64,000 bases of DNA from Gemmatimonadaceae bacterium (GCA_036273715.1 DASUHB010000072.1:62001-126000); one strand, 5' to 3'. Numbered from the stretch's first letter, positions 27,789 through 37,169 are shown. Numbers and translations are program-made. The notes: generated by a model from the letters alone, not told the origin.

Positions 27789-29653
27789 CTACAGCGCCTA
27801 ACGCAACGCTGCCGCCGATGCCGGCGGTCTGGCATCGCTCGCGCGCCGACGAAAGCGCGCAGCAGGCCGCTGCCGTCGCGGCCCGAGGCCGACGCATCGG
27901 GCAAATCCGGTTGCTTGCGTTCGCGCTCTTCGTGCTGGCGGCGGCTTGGGCGGTGATCCCGGGAGCACCGTATGGATGGCTCTCGCTGATCGCGACCGGC
28001 ATCGCCGTCGCCGGCTTCGCCGTTCTCGTTAGGCGCCACCGCGCGAATCGCGCCGCGTTCGCCGCGCTCGATCACCGACGGATCTATCACGAGCGCGCCG
28101 TCCGCCGCATCGCGCGCGATTGGGGCGCGCTCCCCCTGCCGCGCGTGACTGACGACCTTACGACTCACCCCTACGCAACCGACCTGGCGATCACGGGGCC
28201 ATCGAGTGTCCTCCAACTGCTCGACGTTGCATCGTCGGCCCCCGGCCGGCCGACGCTGCTCGGGTGGCTGGTGGGCCCACCGCCCACCGCCGCAACGATC
28301 ACCGAGCGACAGGCCGCAGTTCGCGAGCTCGCCGCACGCGACGACATCCGAGTCGAGCTCGGCGTGCTCGCCATCGGCATCGGCGATCTCAGTCCGAAGA
28401 CACTCGAGCGCTTCTTCCTCTGGTGCGAATCCGATGGGCCGCTCTCCGAACGCGGCGCCTTACAATGGAGCGGACGCGCATTCACCGCGTTGATCGTCGC
28501 CGCGATGCTGCTGCAGGCGGCGGGGACTCTTGCCCAACCATGGTGGCTGGCCGCGGTCGTCGTTGCGCGCGGCTTCCGTGTGTTCGCCCGGCGGCTCGCG
28601 CGGGAGAGCGGCGCGATACCGGCCATCTCGTTTGCTGCGTTAGGCGGTCATCGCGCAATGCTGACGGCGATTGCCGGAACGAAATTCCACGCGCCGCGCC
28701 TGGAGGAGATGGCAACCCGCTTTCGCGAAGGGGGCGGCGCCGCAGTCGCGCTTCGACGCGTCGAGCGCATCGCCGCGTGGGCCGAAGTGCGCCAGTCGCC
28801 AATGCTTCACTTCGCGCTCGACTGGCTCTTCCTGTGGGACTTCCATGTGGGCGCGGCGTTCGACGCCTGGAAACGAACGTCAGGTCGACATGTGCGCGGT
28901 TGGCTCGGAGCCCTCGGCGAAGTCGAAGCTCTCGCCGCTCTTTCGACGCTTGCGTACGATGAGCCGCTGTGGACCTTCCCCGACGTCCACGACGACGAAC
29001 CCGCCACCGTCGAAGCCGAAGGTATCGCGCATCCGCTGATTGCCGATGCCCAACGCGTCGCCAACGACGTCACCGTTGGACCGCCGGGCACGTTCCTCCT
29101 CATCACCGGGTCCAATATGTCCGGCAAGAGCACACTGCTCCGCGCGCTGGGAGTGAACTGCGTGCTCGCGCAGGCCGGCGGTCCGGTCTGCGCGACGCGG
29201 TATCGATGCCACACGTTCCGTGTACGCGCGATTATGCGCATCGAAGACTCGCTTGCCGAGGGCGTCTCCCTCTTCATGGCCGAGCTGCGCCGACTCAAGA
29301 CCGTTGTCGACGACGCGCGCACACACGAGCCCGGCCAACCGCCGGTACTGTATTTATTCGACGAGATCTTGCACGGAACCAATTCATCCGAGCGACGTGT
29401 TGCCGCTCGGATCGTGCTGGGCCATCTTCTCGAAGCTGGTGCCGTCGGCGCCGTCACGTCGCACGATCTTTCGCTCGCCGCGGCGGAACCCATTCAGAGC
29501 GCGGCCCGCTGCGTGTCCTTCGCTGATTCGATCGATCGCACGAGCGGCACGCCCGTCTTGCACTTCGACTATCGACTCCGTGATGGCCTCGCAACATCGA
29601 CGAACGCTCTAGCACTGCTCGACCTTGTTGGACTGGGGCCGGATCTCGACTGA
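27785..29653 (+). CDS. Membrane-associated MutS-family ATPase
   Basis: 622 aa. Starts at GTG 27785-27787 overlapping the YheT-like stop. Hydrophobic segments occur at about residues 43-83 (two helices) and 228-265. The C-terminal 200 residues are a MutS ATPase: Walker A TGSNMSGKST, VRAIMRIEDSLAEGVS (middle motif), Walker B VLYLFDEILHGTNSSER and TSHDLSLA. It lacks the mismatch-recognition domain I and its FxE motif, so it is not a mismatch repair MutS. It belongs to the poorly characterised membrane MutS-like group. Confidence 0.85.
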   Translation: MTTAPNATLPPMPAVWHRSRADESAQQAAAVAARGRRIGQIRLLAFALFVLAAAWAVIPGAPYGWLSLIATGIAVAGFAVLVRRHRANRAAFAALDHRRIYHERAVRRIARDWGALPLPRVTDDLTTHPYATDLAITGPSSVLQLLDVASSAPGRPTLLGWLVGPPPTAATITERQAAVRELAARDDIRVELGVLAIGIGDLSPKTLERFFLWCESDGPLSERGALQWSGRAFTALIVAAMLLQAAGTLAQPWWLAAVVVARGFRVFARRLARESGAIPAISFAALGGHRAMLTAIAGTKFHAPRLEEMATRFREGGGAAVALRRVERIAAWAEVRQSPMLHFALDWLFLWDFHVGAAFDAWKRTSGRHVRGWLGALGEVEALAALSTLAYDEPLWTFPDVHDDEPATVEAEGIAHPLIADAQRVANDVTVGPPGTFLLITGSNMSGKSTLLRALGVNCVLAQAGGPVCATRYRCHTFRVRAIMRIEDSLAEGVSLFMAELRRLKTVVDDARTHEPGQPPVLYLFDEILHGTNSSERRVAARIVLGHLLEAGAVGAVTSHDLSLAAAEPIQSAARCVSFADSIDRTSGTPVLHFDYRLRDGLATSTNALALLDLVGLGPDLD

Positions 29654-29709
29654 GCAACATCGGACATCATTGCAGCATCACCATCGTTTGCGAGCCTCGT
29701 ATTCGATCC

Positions 29710-30243
29710 ATGCGCGTACTCTTTCTCTCCACGTTCATACTCGGCCTGGTCCTCGGCGTAGTCAGCATGATCGCCGGCATCGATCGAGATCAGCGCCGCG
29801 GCCGCTGGGTCAAATATTTCAATCTTCCAACAATCGGCACCGCGGCGATGCTCTTCGGTATCGTCGGTTACCCGTTGGCCATGTACACATCCCTTCAGCC
29901 CGGCGCGACTGTCGTGATCGCGGCGGCCGCAGCCGTGGCGGGCGGCATCGGCATGGTTGCGGTAATCGCCGGATGGGCACTGCCGAGCGCTGCGCGTGAC
30001 GTCCCGGACGAGCGATATCAGCTCCAGGGACACCTGGCCAAGGTCACGAAGTCCATCGATGGATCGGCGGGCGGCCAAATCGCGTTCGAGGTCGAGGGCA
30101 AACGTCAGATAGCGACCGCCGCTAGCCTCGACGGAACATCCATTGCCGTGGACGCTGAAGTCGTGATCGAGCGCCTCGAAAATGGCGTGGCCTATGTGGA
30201 GCGCTGGACCACGATCGCCAAGCAACTCGAGCTGCCGTCGTAG
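29710..30243 (+). CDS. NfeD-like small membrane protein
   Basis: 177 aa. Three hydrophobic helices (about 3-22, 42-60, 66-92) are followed by a soluble C-terminal beta-rich domain of about 75 residues (LQGHLAKVTKSIDG to the end) that looks like an OB fold, similar to the NfeD C-terminal domain. There is no protease domain. NfeD-type proteins are often partners of stomatin-like proteins; none is here. It lies 56 nt after the MutS-like gene and may be co-transcribed. Confidence 0.5.
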   Translation: MRVLFLSTFILGLVLGVVSMIAGIDRDQRRGRWVKYFNLPTIGTAAMLFGIVGYPLAMYTSLQPGATVVIAAAAAVAGGIGMVAVIAGWALPSAARDVPDERYQLQGHLAKVTKSIDGSAGGQIAFEVEGKRQIATAASLDGTSIAVDAEVVIERLENGVAYVERWTTIAKQLELPS

Positions 30244-30318
30244 TCGATCGGGCACCAGGTTCGGACGCTTGCGCGCGTAGCCGGCACTCCGTATATGGTG
30301 CAACACGAGGTGCGCCCC

Positions 30319-30600
30319 ATGTCGGATGCGTTGGTCTTCGCAATCGTCTTCATTGCGTTCGTGGTGCTACGCATCGTCGCGGCGACCATTTTCTTCCTCT
30401 GCCTGCTGCCGGACGGCGATCGCTGTCCCAATTGCGACACACCCACGCTGCGCGTCCAGTCACGCGGCTGGAATTTGCTCATGCCCTGGTTTCGCACCAG
30501 CTGGTGTTATGCGTGCAACTGGGAAGGACTGCTGCGAAACGGCGCGCTGTCTCCTCAAGTCCAAACGCACGAGCAGCCGCGCCACGATGTGAAGACCTGA
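30319..30600 (+). CDS. Small membrane protein with zinc ribbon
   Basis: 93 aa from the ATG at 30319 (GAGGT 7 nt upstream; another ATG lies at 30295). One N-terminal transmembrane helix (LVFAIVFIAFVVLRIVAATI), then a cytoplasmic zinc-ribbon with two CxxC pairs, CPNC and CYAC, 33 residues apart. The C-tail is polar. The family is unknown. It follows the NfeD-like gene on the same strand. Confidence 0.6.
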   Translation: MSDALVFAIVFIAFVVLRIVAATIFFLCLLPDGDRCPNCDTPTLRVQSRGWNLLMPWFRTSWCYACNWEGLLRNGALSPQVQTHEQPRHDVKT

Positions 30601-30608
30601 CGTCGGCG

Positions 30609-30899
30609 TCAGTCCATGCGACCGGCCACCCACACGCCTAACCACGCCGGCCAGTTGCCGCTCATTTCGACGAAATCATCGAAGTAGACAAGACCGAGCG
30701 ATTCGAGTTGCTCGGTGAGTTGGACGATCGCGTCATCGGCATGAAGCGGTCCAACGGCCACGATTTCTCCCTCGACGCGGAACTCATCCGGCGTGAGCCC
30801 GAACGTGGCGTCGATCGCAGCACGCGCCAACCCGGCGCGTTCGAAAGCCGCCTTGCGGATCAGCATCGTGGGCAGGTCCGACGACAGAGAAAGCGGCAT
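30609..30899 (-). CDS. Small hypothetical protein
   Basis: 96 aa, no signal peptide or membrane segment. Alpha/beta character with LTPDEFRVEGEIVAVGPL and a C-terminal aromatic patch, NWPAWLGVWVAG. It lies on the opposite strand to both neighbours. Coding is supported by the clean frame and normal composition, but I recognise no family. Confidence 0.5.
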   Translation of the reverse strand: MPLSLSSDLPTMLIRKAAFERAGLARAAIDATFGLTPDEFRVEGEIVAVGPLHADDAIVQLTEQLESLGLVYFDDFVEMSGNWPAWLGVWVAGRMD

Positions 30900-30969
30900 G
30901 TCTCAAGTTTGTCGCGAGGCGCTCGACGTGTCTACCTGCACGACTGCACCGGGCGATTAGCTTTCTCGC

Positions 30970-32955
30970 ATGAGCGTGCATACCTCCTCCGTTTCAAACC
31001 CGGAGATGGATCTGGATGTCATCGTCGTCGGAGCCGGTCATGCCGGCACCGAAGCGGCGGTCGCGGCTGCACGACTTGGTGCGCGCGTCGGGCTCATCAC
31101 CGCTGCGCTCGAGACGATCGGCCAGATGTCGTGCAATCCTGCCATCGGCGGCATCGCCAAAGGCACGGTCGCGAGGGAAGTCGATGCGCTTGGCGGAATC
31201 ATGGGCCGTGCGACGGACCTCGCAACGCTCCAGTTCCGGATGCTCAATCGCAGCAAGGGACCGGCGGTGTGGGCGCCGCGTGCACAGTGTGATCGCGGGC
31301 TGTATCGTCGCGCCGTCCGATCGCTCCTCGAGGAGCACCCGACGCTGCACACGATCCAGGGCACAGTCGCCCGCCTGCTCATCGATCAGGATGGGCGCCG
31401 ATCGTTAGGCGTAGAGACGCTCGAGGGCCGGCGTTTCACATCGCGATGCGTCGTCATCACCGCCGGCACGTTTCTGCGGGGCCGCATTCACATCGGCACG
31501 GACACCAAGCTCGCCGGCGGACGCGCGGGCGACGCGCCGGCCGTTCATCTCGCGCAGCAACTCGAGGATCTGGGACTAAAGGTTGCGAGGTTCAAGACCG
31601 GAACGCCGCCGCGCGTCGACGGCCGGTCGGTCGACCTCACTCGTCTCGAGCGGCAAGACAGCGAAGTGGAGGCGTTCGACTTTACATGGTCGCACTTCTG
31701 GCCGACGCCTCGTCGGACTGCCGCCGGCACCAGACATCCCGCGCAGCTGCCGTGCTGGATTACCTACGCCGGCGCAGACGTGAAGCGCATCATTGCCGAC
31801 AACATCGATCGCTCGGCGATGTACGGCGGAGCGATCGCCTCGCGCGGCCCCAGATACTGCCCGAGTGTCGAAGACAAAATCGTGAAGTTTCCAGACGTCG
31901 AACGGCACCAGGTATTTCTCGAGCCGGAGGGACACGACACCGCGGAGCTGTACGTCAACGGGCTCTCGACGTCGCTCCCTGTCGACGTGCAGCTGCAGTT
32001 CCTGCACGCCGTCCCGGGTCTCGAGCACGCTCGGATGACGCGCGCCGGGTACGCGATCGAGTACGACTACTATCCGCCGACCCAGCTCGACTCGACGCTG
32101 CAACTCAAAGCACTCGGCGGCGTGTATCTGGCGGGGCAGATCAACGGCACCACGGGATACGAGGAGGCGGCGGCCCAGGGCGTGGTGGCCGGAATCAACG
32201 CAGCGCGTTCCGCGCACGGCGACGACGCCTTCGTGCTCGGACGCGAAACGTCGTACATCGGCGTGCTGATCGACGACCTGGTGACGCGAGGCGTCGACGA
32301 GCCATATCGGCTGTTCACGTCGCGGTCCGAGTTTCGCCTAACGGTGCGGCAGGACAATGCGCTCAGGCGGTTGTCGCCTCGCGCCATGGCGTTGGGCATG
32401 CTCTCGAGCGCCGAAATCGCGGCCGTCGAGCGGCGCCTGTGCGACGAGGATCAGGCACTCCGGCTGGCTCGCGAGACGAGCGCGGATCCCGGCGAGGTCG
32501 GGATGCTGCTCGACGCCGCGGGCAGTGCGCCGCTCGTGCACGCGGTCCGCATCGCCGAGCTCGCCAAGCGGCACGGGGTGTCGCTCGACGCCGTGATGCG
32601 CGCCACGGGCGTCCGCGGCGCGCTCTCGGCGGAGGCCGTGGCGTCGGCCGAGCTGGAGCTCAAGTACGCCGGATATTTCGAGCGAGAGCGGGTGCAGGCG
32701 TCGCGGCTGCGGCGCATGGGCGATTTTGCGTTAGGCGCAGACATCGAGTATGCCGGCATGCGGTCGCTCTCGTTCGAGGCGCGGCAGAAGCTGGGCGCCA
32801 TCCGTCCGTTGACGCTGGCGCAGGCCGCGCGCATCCCGGGGATCAGTCCCAGCGATCTGCAGAATCTGGTGCTCGAGGTGACCAAGCGTCCCGTGTCCCG
32901 GGTTCCGGCGGGCGATGCGGCGGACGCCTCGGTGGACGCGGTCTCCGACGATTGA
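30970..32955 (+). CDS. mnmG: tRNA uridine-5-carboxymethylaminomethyl modification enzyme, FAD subunit
   Basis: MnmG (GidA), 661 aa, works with MnmE (also here, 61234) to modify the wobble U34 of tRNAs. FAD motif [19 protein letters not shown] near residues 17-35, [11 protein letters not shown] (about 54-64), [18 protein letters not shown], and the C-terminal helical domain with RFPGISPSD-like [13 protein letters not shown]. Full length. In many bacteria mnmG is followed by rsmG and then parAB; here a SIMPL-domain gene takes the rsmG place. No terminator is obvious after it. Confidence 0.96.
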   Translation: MSVHTSSVSNPEMDLDVIVVGAGHAGTEAAVAAARLGARVGLITAALETIGQMSCNPAIGGIAKGTVAREVDALGGIMGRATDLATLQFRMLNRSKGPAVWAPRAQCDRGLYRRAVRSLLEEHPTLHTIQGTVARLLIDQDGRRSLGVETLEGRRFTSRCVVITAGTFLRGRIHIGTDTKLAGGRAGDAPAVHLAQQLEDLGLKVARFKTGTPPRVDGRSVDLTRLERQDSEVEAFDFTWSHFWPTPRRTAAGTRHPAQLPCWITYAGADVKRIIADNIDRSAMYGGAIASRGPRYCPSVEDKIVKFPDVERHQVFLEPEGHDTAELYVNGLSTSLPVDVQLQFLHAVPGLEHARMTRAGYAIEYDYYPPTQLDSTLQLKALGGVYLAGQINGTTGYEEAAAQGVVAGINAARSAHGDDAFVLGRETSYIGVLIDDLVTRGVDEPYRLFTSRSEFRLTVRQDNALRRLSPRAMALGMLSSAEIAAVERRLCDEDQALRLARETSADPGEVGMLLDAAGSAPLVHAVRIAELAKRHGVSLDAVMRATGVRGALSAEAVASAELELKYAGYFERERVQASRLRRMGDFALGADIEYAGMRSLSFEARQKLGAIRPLTLAQAARIPGISPSDLQNLVLEVTKRPVSRVPAGDAADASVDAVSDD

Positions 32956-33028
32956 CGCAATATTCGCATTCTGTTAATAAAGCGCCCGGCCATTCCGGCC
33001 GAGCGGAGCTCATCACGGGAGGTTGACA

Positions 33029-33745
33029 GTGCGGATCCTTGCGTTCCTCTTGTGCGTCGCGATCGCACATCCGGTTTGCGCACAAGATTCGAGTGCCCGG
33101 GGCAGCGTCCAGCAGCGCGGGCCGACGATCACCGCGAGCGGGCACGGCGAAGCCCGCGTCACCCCGGATCGTGCCACGCTGTCGATTGGTGTTCAGACGA
33201 AGGCGGCGACGGCTGCCCAAGCGAGTGCCGACAATGCCCGCCGGCAGCGCGCGGTGATCGATGCGCTCAAGGCGTTAGGCATCACCGACCAGCAGATCTC
33301 GACGGTGGAATACAGCCTCTATCCGGAGAGCGCGCCGACGACGAACAGCGAGCGTACGCCGCGCATCGTCGGCTACACGGCATCGAACACGGTCAGCGTC
33401 GACGTTCGGAAGATCGATCGTCTGGGCGCGCTCATCGACGCGGCGCTCGCCCACGGCGCGAACACGATCAATTCGTTGGAGTTTTCGTCGTCTAACGAAG
33501 ATGATGCACGGCGAGCCGCGCTTGCCCAGGCCGTCCAGCGAGCGCGCGGCGATGCGGACGCCATGGCAAAGGGCGCCGGTGGCCGGTTAGGCGAACTGAT
33601 CGAGCTGACATCCCAAGCCGCGCCCCGCCCGATTCAGTTTGGCGCGCGGATGGCATTGGCGGCTGGGTCGGAGACGCCGATCACCCCAGGGAGTGAAACC
33701 GTTAGCGTAGATGTTAGCGGCAGGTGGCGATTTATCGAGCCGTAA
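33029..33745 (+). CDS. SIMPL-domain (DUF541) secreted protein
   Basis: 238 aa. GTG start at 33029 with GGGAGG at 33017-33022. Signal peptide (LAFLLCVAIAHPVCA, cleavage before QDSS), then the DUF541/SIMPL domain: ITASGHGEARVTPDRATLSIGV, ALGITDQQISTVEYSLYPE, GYTASNTVSVDVRKIDRLG and ARGDADAMAKGAGGRLGEL. Proteins of this family (BP26/OMP28-like) are periplasmic; function unclear. It sits between mnmG and the parS sites where rsmG is usual. Confidence 0.88.
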   Translation: MRILAFLLCVAIAHPVCAQDSSARGSVQQRGPTITASGHGEARVTPDRATLSIGVQTKAATAAQASADNARRQRAVIDALKALGITDQQISTVEYSLYPESAPTTNSERTPRIVGYTASNTVSVDVRKIDRLGALIDAALAHGANTINSLEFSSSNEDDARRAALAQAVQRARGDADAMAKGAGGRLGELIELTSQAAPRPIQFGARMALAAGSETPITPGSETVSVDVSGRWRFIEP

Positions 33746-33816
33746 GTCTATTTGGCGCGCAAGTGATTATATGTTGTTCTTATGCTGTCGCTGAAACTCG
33801 CCCACGACTGCTGCAA

Positions 33817-33832
33817 TGTTTCACGTGGAACT
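33817..33832. promoter_or_regulatory. parS centromere site 1
   Basis: TGTTTCACGTGGAACT matches the near-universal parS consensus TGTTTCACGTGAAACA except near the 3' end. It lies 125 bp upstream of parA and 19 bp from a second site. Confidence 0.85.
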
Positions 33833-33851
33833 CTGCCTTCTGGAGAGTCGA

Positions 33852-33867
33852 TGTTTCACGTGAAACG
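33852..33867. promoter_or_regulatory. parS centromere site 2
   Basis: TGTTTCACGTGAAACG, 15 of 16 bases identical to the parS consensus, immediately upstream of parA. Target for ParB loading and spreading. Confidence 0.93.
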
Positions 33868-33956
33868 CGAGAAGGGTCTTCCATTGAAGAATCACTCGTT
33901 ATATTGGCGGCGCGCGAACGTGTTGTTAGAGACCCTCAGACGGACGGAAGCGACTG

Positions 33957-34799
33957 GTGGCTAGGGTCATCGCGATTGCCAATCAGAAAGGAGGCGTGGG
34001 CAAGACGACCACTGCCGTAAACCTCGCTGCGAGCCTCGCGGTCGCTGAGCAGCGAACCCTTCTGGTTGATGGCGACCCGCAAGGCAACGCGACGAGTGGG
34101 GTCGGCCTTGATGGCGAACGAGTCGCGCGCACCGTCTACAACGCCCTGATCGGAGAGTGCCCTCTCTCCGAAGTGATCCTGCGATCAATCCAGTTCGCTC
34201 ATCTCGACGTTGCTCCGGCGACACCTGATCTAGCGGGGGCGGAGGTCGAGCTGGTCGACAGTCCGCGACGTGAGTTGGCGATGCGCGACGCGATCGCTCC
34301 GGTCCGCTCGCGCTACGACTTCATCCTCGTCGACTGCCCGCCGTCACTGGGCGTCCTGACGGTCAACATGCTCGCCGCTGCGGATGCCGTCTTGATACCG
34401 GTTCAATGCGAGTACTATGCGCTCGAAGGGCTCTCGCAGCTGCTGAATACGATCCACATGATTCAGCGCGGCGTAAACGCTGAGCTTGCGATTGATGGTG
34501 TCTTGCTGACGATGTACGACGCGAGGCTCAATCTCTCTCGCCAGGTCGCAACCGACGCGCGCGAATATTTTGGTCCCAAGGTTTTCGATGCGGTCATCCC
34601 GCGGAACGTCCGATTGGCCGAAGCACCCAGCTTTGGTAAACCAATCATTCTCTACGATGTGGCGTCGGCCGGTGCGCAAGCGTATGTCAGCGTCGCGCGG
34701 GAGCTGCTCGAGCGCTATCGGCGCAGCGGCGACTTCACACGGGCTGCCTTGCTTAGCGATCGTCCCTCGATGCCGGACATCCCTGCGAGAGCCGACTGA
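33957..34799 (+). CDS. parA: Chromosome partitioning ATPase ParA/Soj
   Basis: 280 aa. Deviant Walker A NQKGGVGKTTTAVNLA at about residues 8-23, Walker A' LLVDGDPQGNATSG and Walker B FILVDCPPSLGVLT. Short N-terminus without the HTH of plasmid ParA, so it is the chromosomal Soj type. It moves ParB-parS complexes of the replication origin. GTG start at 33957. The two parS sites lie directly upstream and parB follows after 111 nt, as in many bacterial origin-proximal loci; dnaA is 23 kb away. Confidence 0.96.
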   Translation: MARVIAIANQKGGVGKTTTAVNLAASLAVAEQRTLLVDGDPQGNATSGVGLDGERVARTVYNALIGECPLSEVILRSIQFAHLDVAPATPDLAGAEVELVDSPRRELAMRDAIAPVRSRYDFILVDCPPSLGVLTVNMLAAADAVLIPVQCEYYALEGLSQLLNTIHMIQRGVNAELAIDGVLLTMYDARLNLSRQVATDAREYFGPKVFDAVIPRNVRLAEAPSFGKPIILYDVASAGAQAYVSVARELLERYRRSGDFTRAALLSDRPSMPDIPARAD

Positions 34800-34910
34800 C
34801 TCGAGTCACTTGGGTCCGGCCGCTCTTCCGGGCGAACGGACTGCTGCGTTCTTGAAGCGACGATCGAGGCGGTTATGAATCCGCTCGAGACCATTCACCC
34901 ACATCCGTAA

Positions 34911-35819
34911 ATGTCTACTGACAAGCCTCGCCGCTTAGGGCGCGGCCTCGAAGCGCTGCTGGCGACACGCCCCAATCAGAGCACGACTGAACAGGTCAGC
35001 CGAGGGCAGCTTCAGCGTATAGCCGTCGCGCGGATCCATGCGAATCCGTATCAACCGCGTACAGAATTCAAGCCGAATGAGCTCGCGGAACTCGAGGCTA
35101 GCCTCAAGGCGAACGGGCTGCTTCAGCCGATAGTCGTTCGCCCGCGACCGAACGGGGACGGTTTCGAGCTGATCGCCGGGGAGCGGCGTTTGCGAGCTGC
35201 GACCAAGATCGGCTGGGAGGACATCCCAGCGGTAGTGAGGGACATCGACGACCAGATGCTTCTTACGCTCGCCTTGGTCGAGAACCTCCAGCGGTCAAAC
35301 CTGAACCCGATCGAAGAGGCGTTAGGATATCAGCGTCTTATCAGTGACTTTACACTAACACAACAGCAGATTGCAGAGCTCGTCGGAAAGGACCGGACGA
35401 CAGTTGCCAACATCTTGCGGCTCCTGAGCTTACCGGAATCGGTGCGACGCATCCTCCAGGACGGCCACATTACGCTGGGACACGCGCGTGCTCTTCTCGC
35501 GATCACCGAGGAGCGTGAGCTGATCGCCCTTGCCAACGAAATCGTTGCCAACGGGATGACGGTGCGCGACGTCGAACAGCGAGCTCGCGCCGGACAATCT
35601 CCGCGTTCGCGTCCGCGAGCGCGTCGAGGCAGTGCCAAGACCGAAACGCCGGCTGAGGTACGTCGCGTCGGCGAAGAGCTCCGACGGCATTTGCAGACAG
35701 ACGTATCCATCCGTCAGCGCGACTCGGGACGCGGGGCAATCGAGATCGTCTTCTATTCCGCCGACGATCTCGATCGAATTCTCGATCTCATCCTGGGAAG
35801 CAGCCGAGACGCGATGTGA
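34911..35819 (+). CDS. parB: Chromosome partitioning CTPase ParB/Spo0J
   Basis: 302 aa. N-terminal GRGLEALL, the CTP-binding ParB/Srx domain with NPYQPR and GERRLRAA, the central HTH (TLTQQQIAELVGKDRTTVANILRLL) that recognises parS, and a C-terminal dimerisation domain from about residue 235. ATG at 34911. The stop overlaps the start of the LytM-like gene (GTGA), so partitioning and envelope genes are co-translated. Confidence 0.96.
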   Translation: MSTDKPRRLGRGLEALLATRPNQSTTEQVSRGQLQRIAVARIHANPYQPRTEFKPNELAELEASLKANGLLQPIVVRPRPNGDGFELIAGERRLRAATKIGWEDIPAVVRDIDDQMLLTLALVENLQRSNLNPIEEALGYQRLISDFTLTQQQIAELVGKDRTTVANILRLLSLPESVRRILQDGHITLGHARALLAITEERELIALANEIVANGMTVRDVEQRARAGQSPRSRPRARRGSAKTETPAEVRRVGEELRRHLQTDVSIRQRDSGRGAIEIVFYSADDLDRILDLILGSSRDAM

Positions 35820-36628
35820 CGAACGACCCCAGCGAAAAACTGTCTGGACGCGGTTACGGCAATATCTACACGCCGCATGCTGGTTCGATGATCATCCAGG
35901 TGCAGCGTGAAAGCGGACTGGCCAATCGAACCATTATCCTAACGCAGCGCCAGGTTCGTCTCCTTCGCCGCGGCGCGTATGCGCTCGGGACGCTTCTCGC
36001 CATCGTCGTACTGAGTTGGTTTTTCCTGGCGACCCAGGCGGCGCGGGTTCCCGGACTGACGCATCGCGTTCAGACCCTTCAACACGACGTCACGCGCCTC
36101 GACACGCTGCAAGCGGCGCTCACGGCGCTCGAGGGAAGATTTCAGCAAGTACAGCACATGCTTGGCGCCACTACGCCGACAGCGACGTCGGCGGCCGCAC
36201 CGAGCGCGAAGGCTGCCGACTCCACGGACGAGTCGATACCGAGTCACTGGCCGCTCGCCGTCGCCGGTACTATTGTCGCTCGCGACGACACGACGGCATC
36301 GAGCAGCGGAATGGACATCGAGGCACCGCCAGGCACCCAAGTTCGTGCCTCGGGCGCCGGCTCGGTCGTCGAGGTCAGTGTCGATTCTTCGGGCAGCGCC
36401 ACACTCCGCATCGCACACAGCGACGGGTATGAGACGACATACGCCGACCTCCGCGACGTGCGAGTGACCCAGAAGAGTCGGGTCGCCGCCGGCGCCGTCC
36501 TCGGTGTGTTAGGCGGCCAGACCGGTACCCTTCCCCCGCACCTTCACTTCGAAGTGCGTCACAACGGCACGAGCGTCGATCCCATGTCGCTCATGAAACA
36601 AGGACCCTCGAATGGCGATCTTCAATAA
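35816..36628 (+). CDS. LytM/M23-like protein with degenerate active site
   Basis: 270 aa. Cytoplasmic N-tail, one transmembrane helix (about 52-72), a coiled coil (about 80-118) and a C-terminal LytM domain (about 155-260). HLHFEVRHNG (HxH) is intact. The HxxxD histidine is replaced (SSGMDIEAP) and the YxHL histidine is Ala (TYADL). Like EnvC or NlpD, it probably lacks endopeptidase activity and regulates other enzymes. GTG start overlaps parB, and its end overlaps bactofilin, giving a parA-parB-lytM-bactofilin operon. Confidence 0.82.
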   Translation: MTNDPSEKLSGRGYGNIYTPHAGSMIIQVQRESGLANRTIILTQRQVRLLRRGAYALGTLLAIVVLSWFFLATQAARVPGLTHRVQTLQHDVTRLDTLQAALTALEGRFQQVQHMLGATTPTATSAAAPSAKAADSTDESIPSHWPLAVAGTIVARDDTTASSSGMDIEAPPGTQVRASGAGSVVEVSVDSSGSATLRIAHSDGYETTYADLRDVRVTQKSRVAAGAVLGVLGGQTGTLPPHLHFEVRHNGTSVDPMSLMKQGPSNGDLQ

Positions 36629-37055
36629 GGACGCGCGCGCATCGGACGAGGCGCGGGGCGCCTCGCACGGCGGCGGAAGCAGTTCATCGCTCTCGATCAT
36701 CGCCGCAGGAACCAGCATCGACGGCGACATTGAAACGGAGGGCGTGATTCGCGTCGAAGGACGCGTCGAAGGCTCGATCAACGCCGGCAGACAGGTGCTC
36801 ATAGGCCGCCAGGGCGAGGTTCGTGGCGACATCACGACGCGGGAGGCGGTCATCGGAGGTACGGTTCAAGGTACGATCACTGCCAGCGAACGCCTCGAGG
36901 TGCAGAGCACCTCGGTCATACACGGCGACATCAACACGCGAGCGATCGCCGTCGTGGAAGGCGGCCGGATCAACGGGACGGTTCGGATTTCGGATGCCAA
37001 AGAGCACGTCGAGTCGGATGTCGCCGAAGTGGCGGCTCTCGCGGTTGGGCGCTAG
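36612..37055 (+). CDS. Bactofilin
   Basis: 147 aa. Central right-handed beta-helix typical of bactofilins (DUF583): repeating hydrophobic-Gly periodicity in GTSIDGDIETEGVIRVEGRVEGSI, LIGRQGEVRGDI and VIHGDINTRAIAVVEGGRINGTV, with disordered ends. Bactofilins form nucleotide-free cytoskeletal filaments; in Myxococcus they scaffold ParA/ParB machinery, and elsewhere they recruit M23 proteins. Overlap with the LytM-like gene and linkage to parAB fit both roles. Followed by a strong terminator. Confidence 0.92.
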   Translation: MAIFNKDARASDEARGASHGGGSSSSLSIIAAGTSIDGDIETEGVIRVEGRVEGSINAGRQVLIGRQGEVRGDITTREAVIGGTVQGTITASERLEVQSTSVIHGDINTRAIAVVEGGRINGTVRISDAKEHVESDVAEVAALAVGR

Positions 37056-37094
37056 CGGTCCACTCCGCAGTCGGCCAGGTCCGGCGCTAGGTTG

Positions 37095-37136
37095 AAGGCG
37101 ATAACCCACAATTGGTTATCGCCTTCCTTGTTTTTT
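37095..37136 (+). terminator. Terminator of parA-parB-lytM-bactofilin operon
   Basis: Perfect 12-bp stem AAGGCGATAACC (37095-37106) and GGTTATCGCCTT (37114-37125), followed by CCTTG and six T. Confidence 0.92.
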
Positions 37137-37169
37137 ACACGTCCATAACGCCATACAAATCAATCCATT

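Noticed and set aside
33782-33964. 60-aa frame with MFHVK ending at parA
   Set aside because: Its core is a translation of parS itself; no ribosome site and no similarity to RsmG.
33724-34020. 99-codon open frame between the SIMPL gene and parA
   Set aside because: It runs over both parS sites and into parA in another frame; composition and position fit non-coding centromere DNA.
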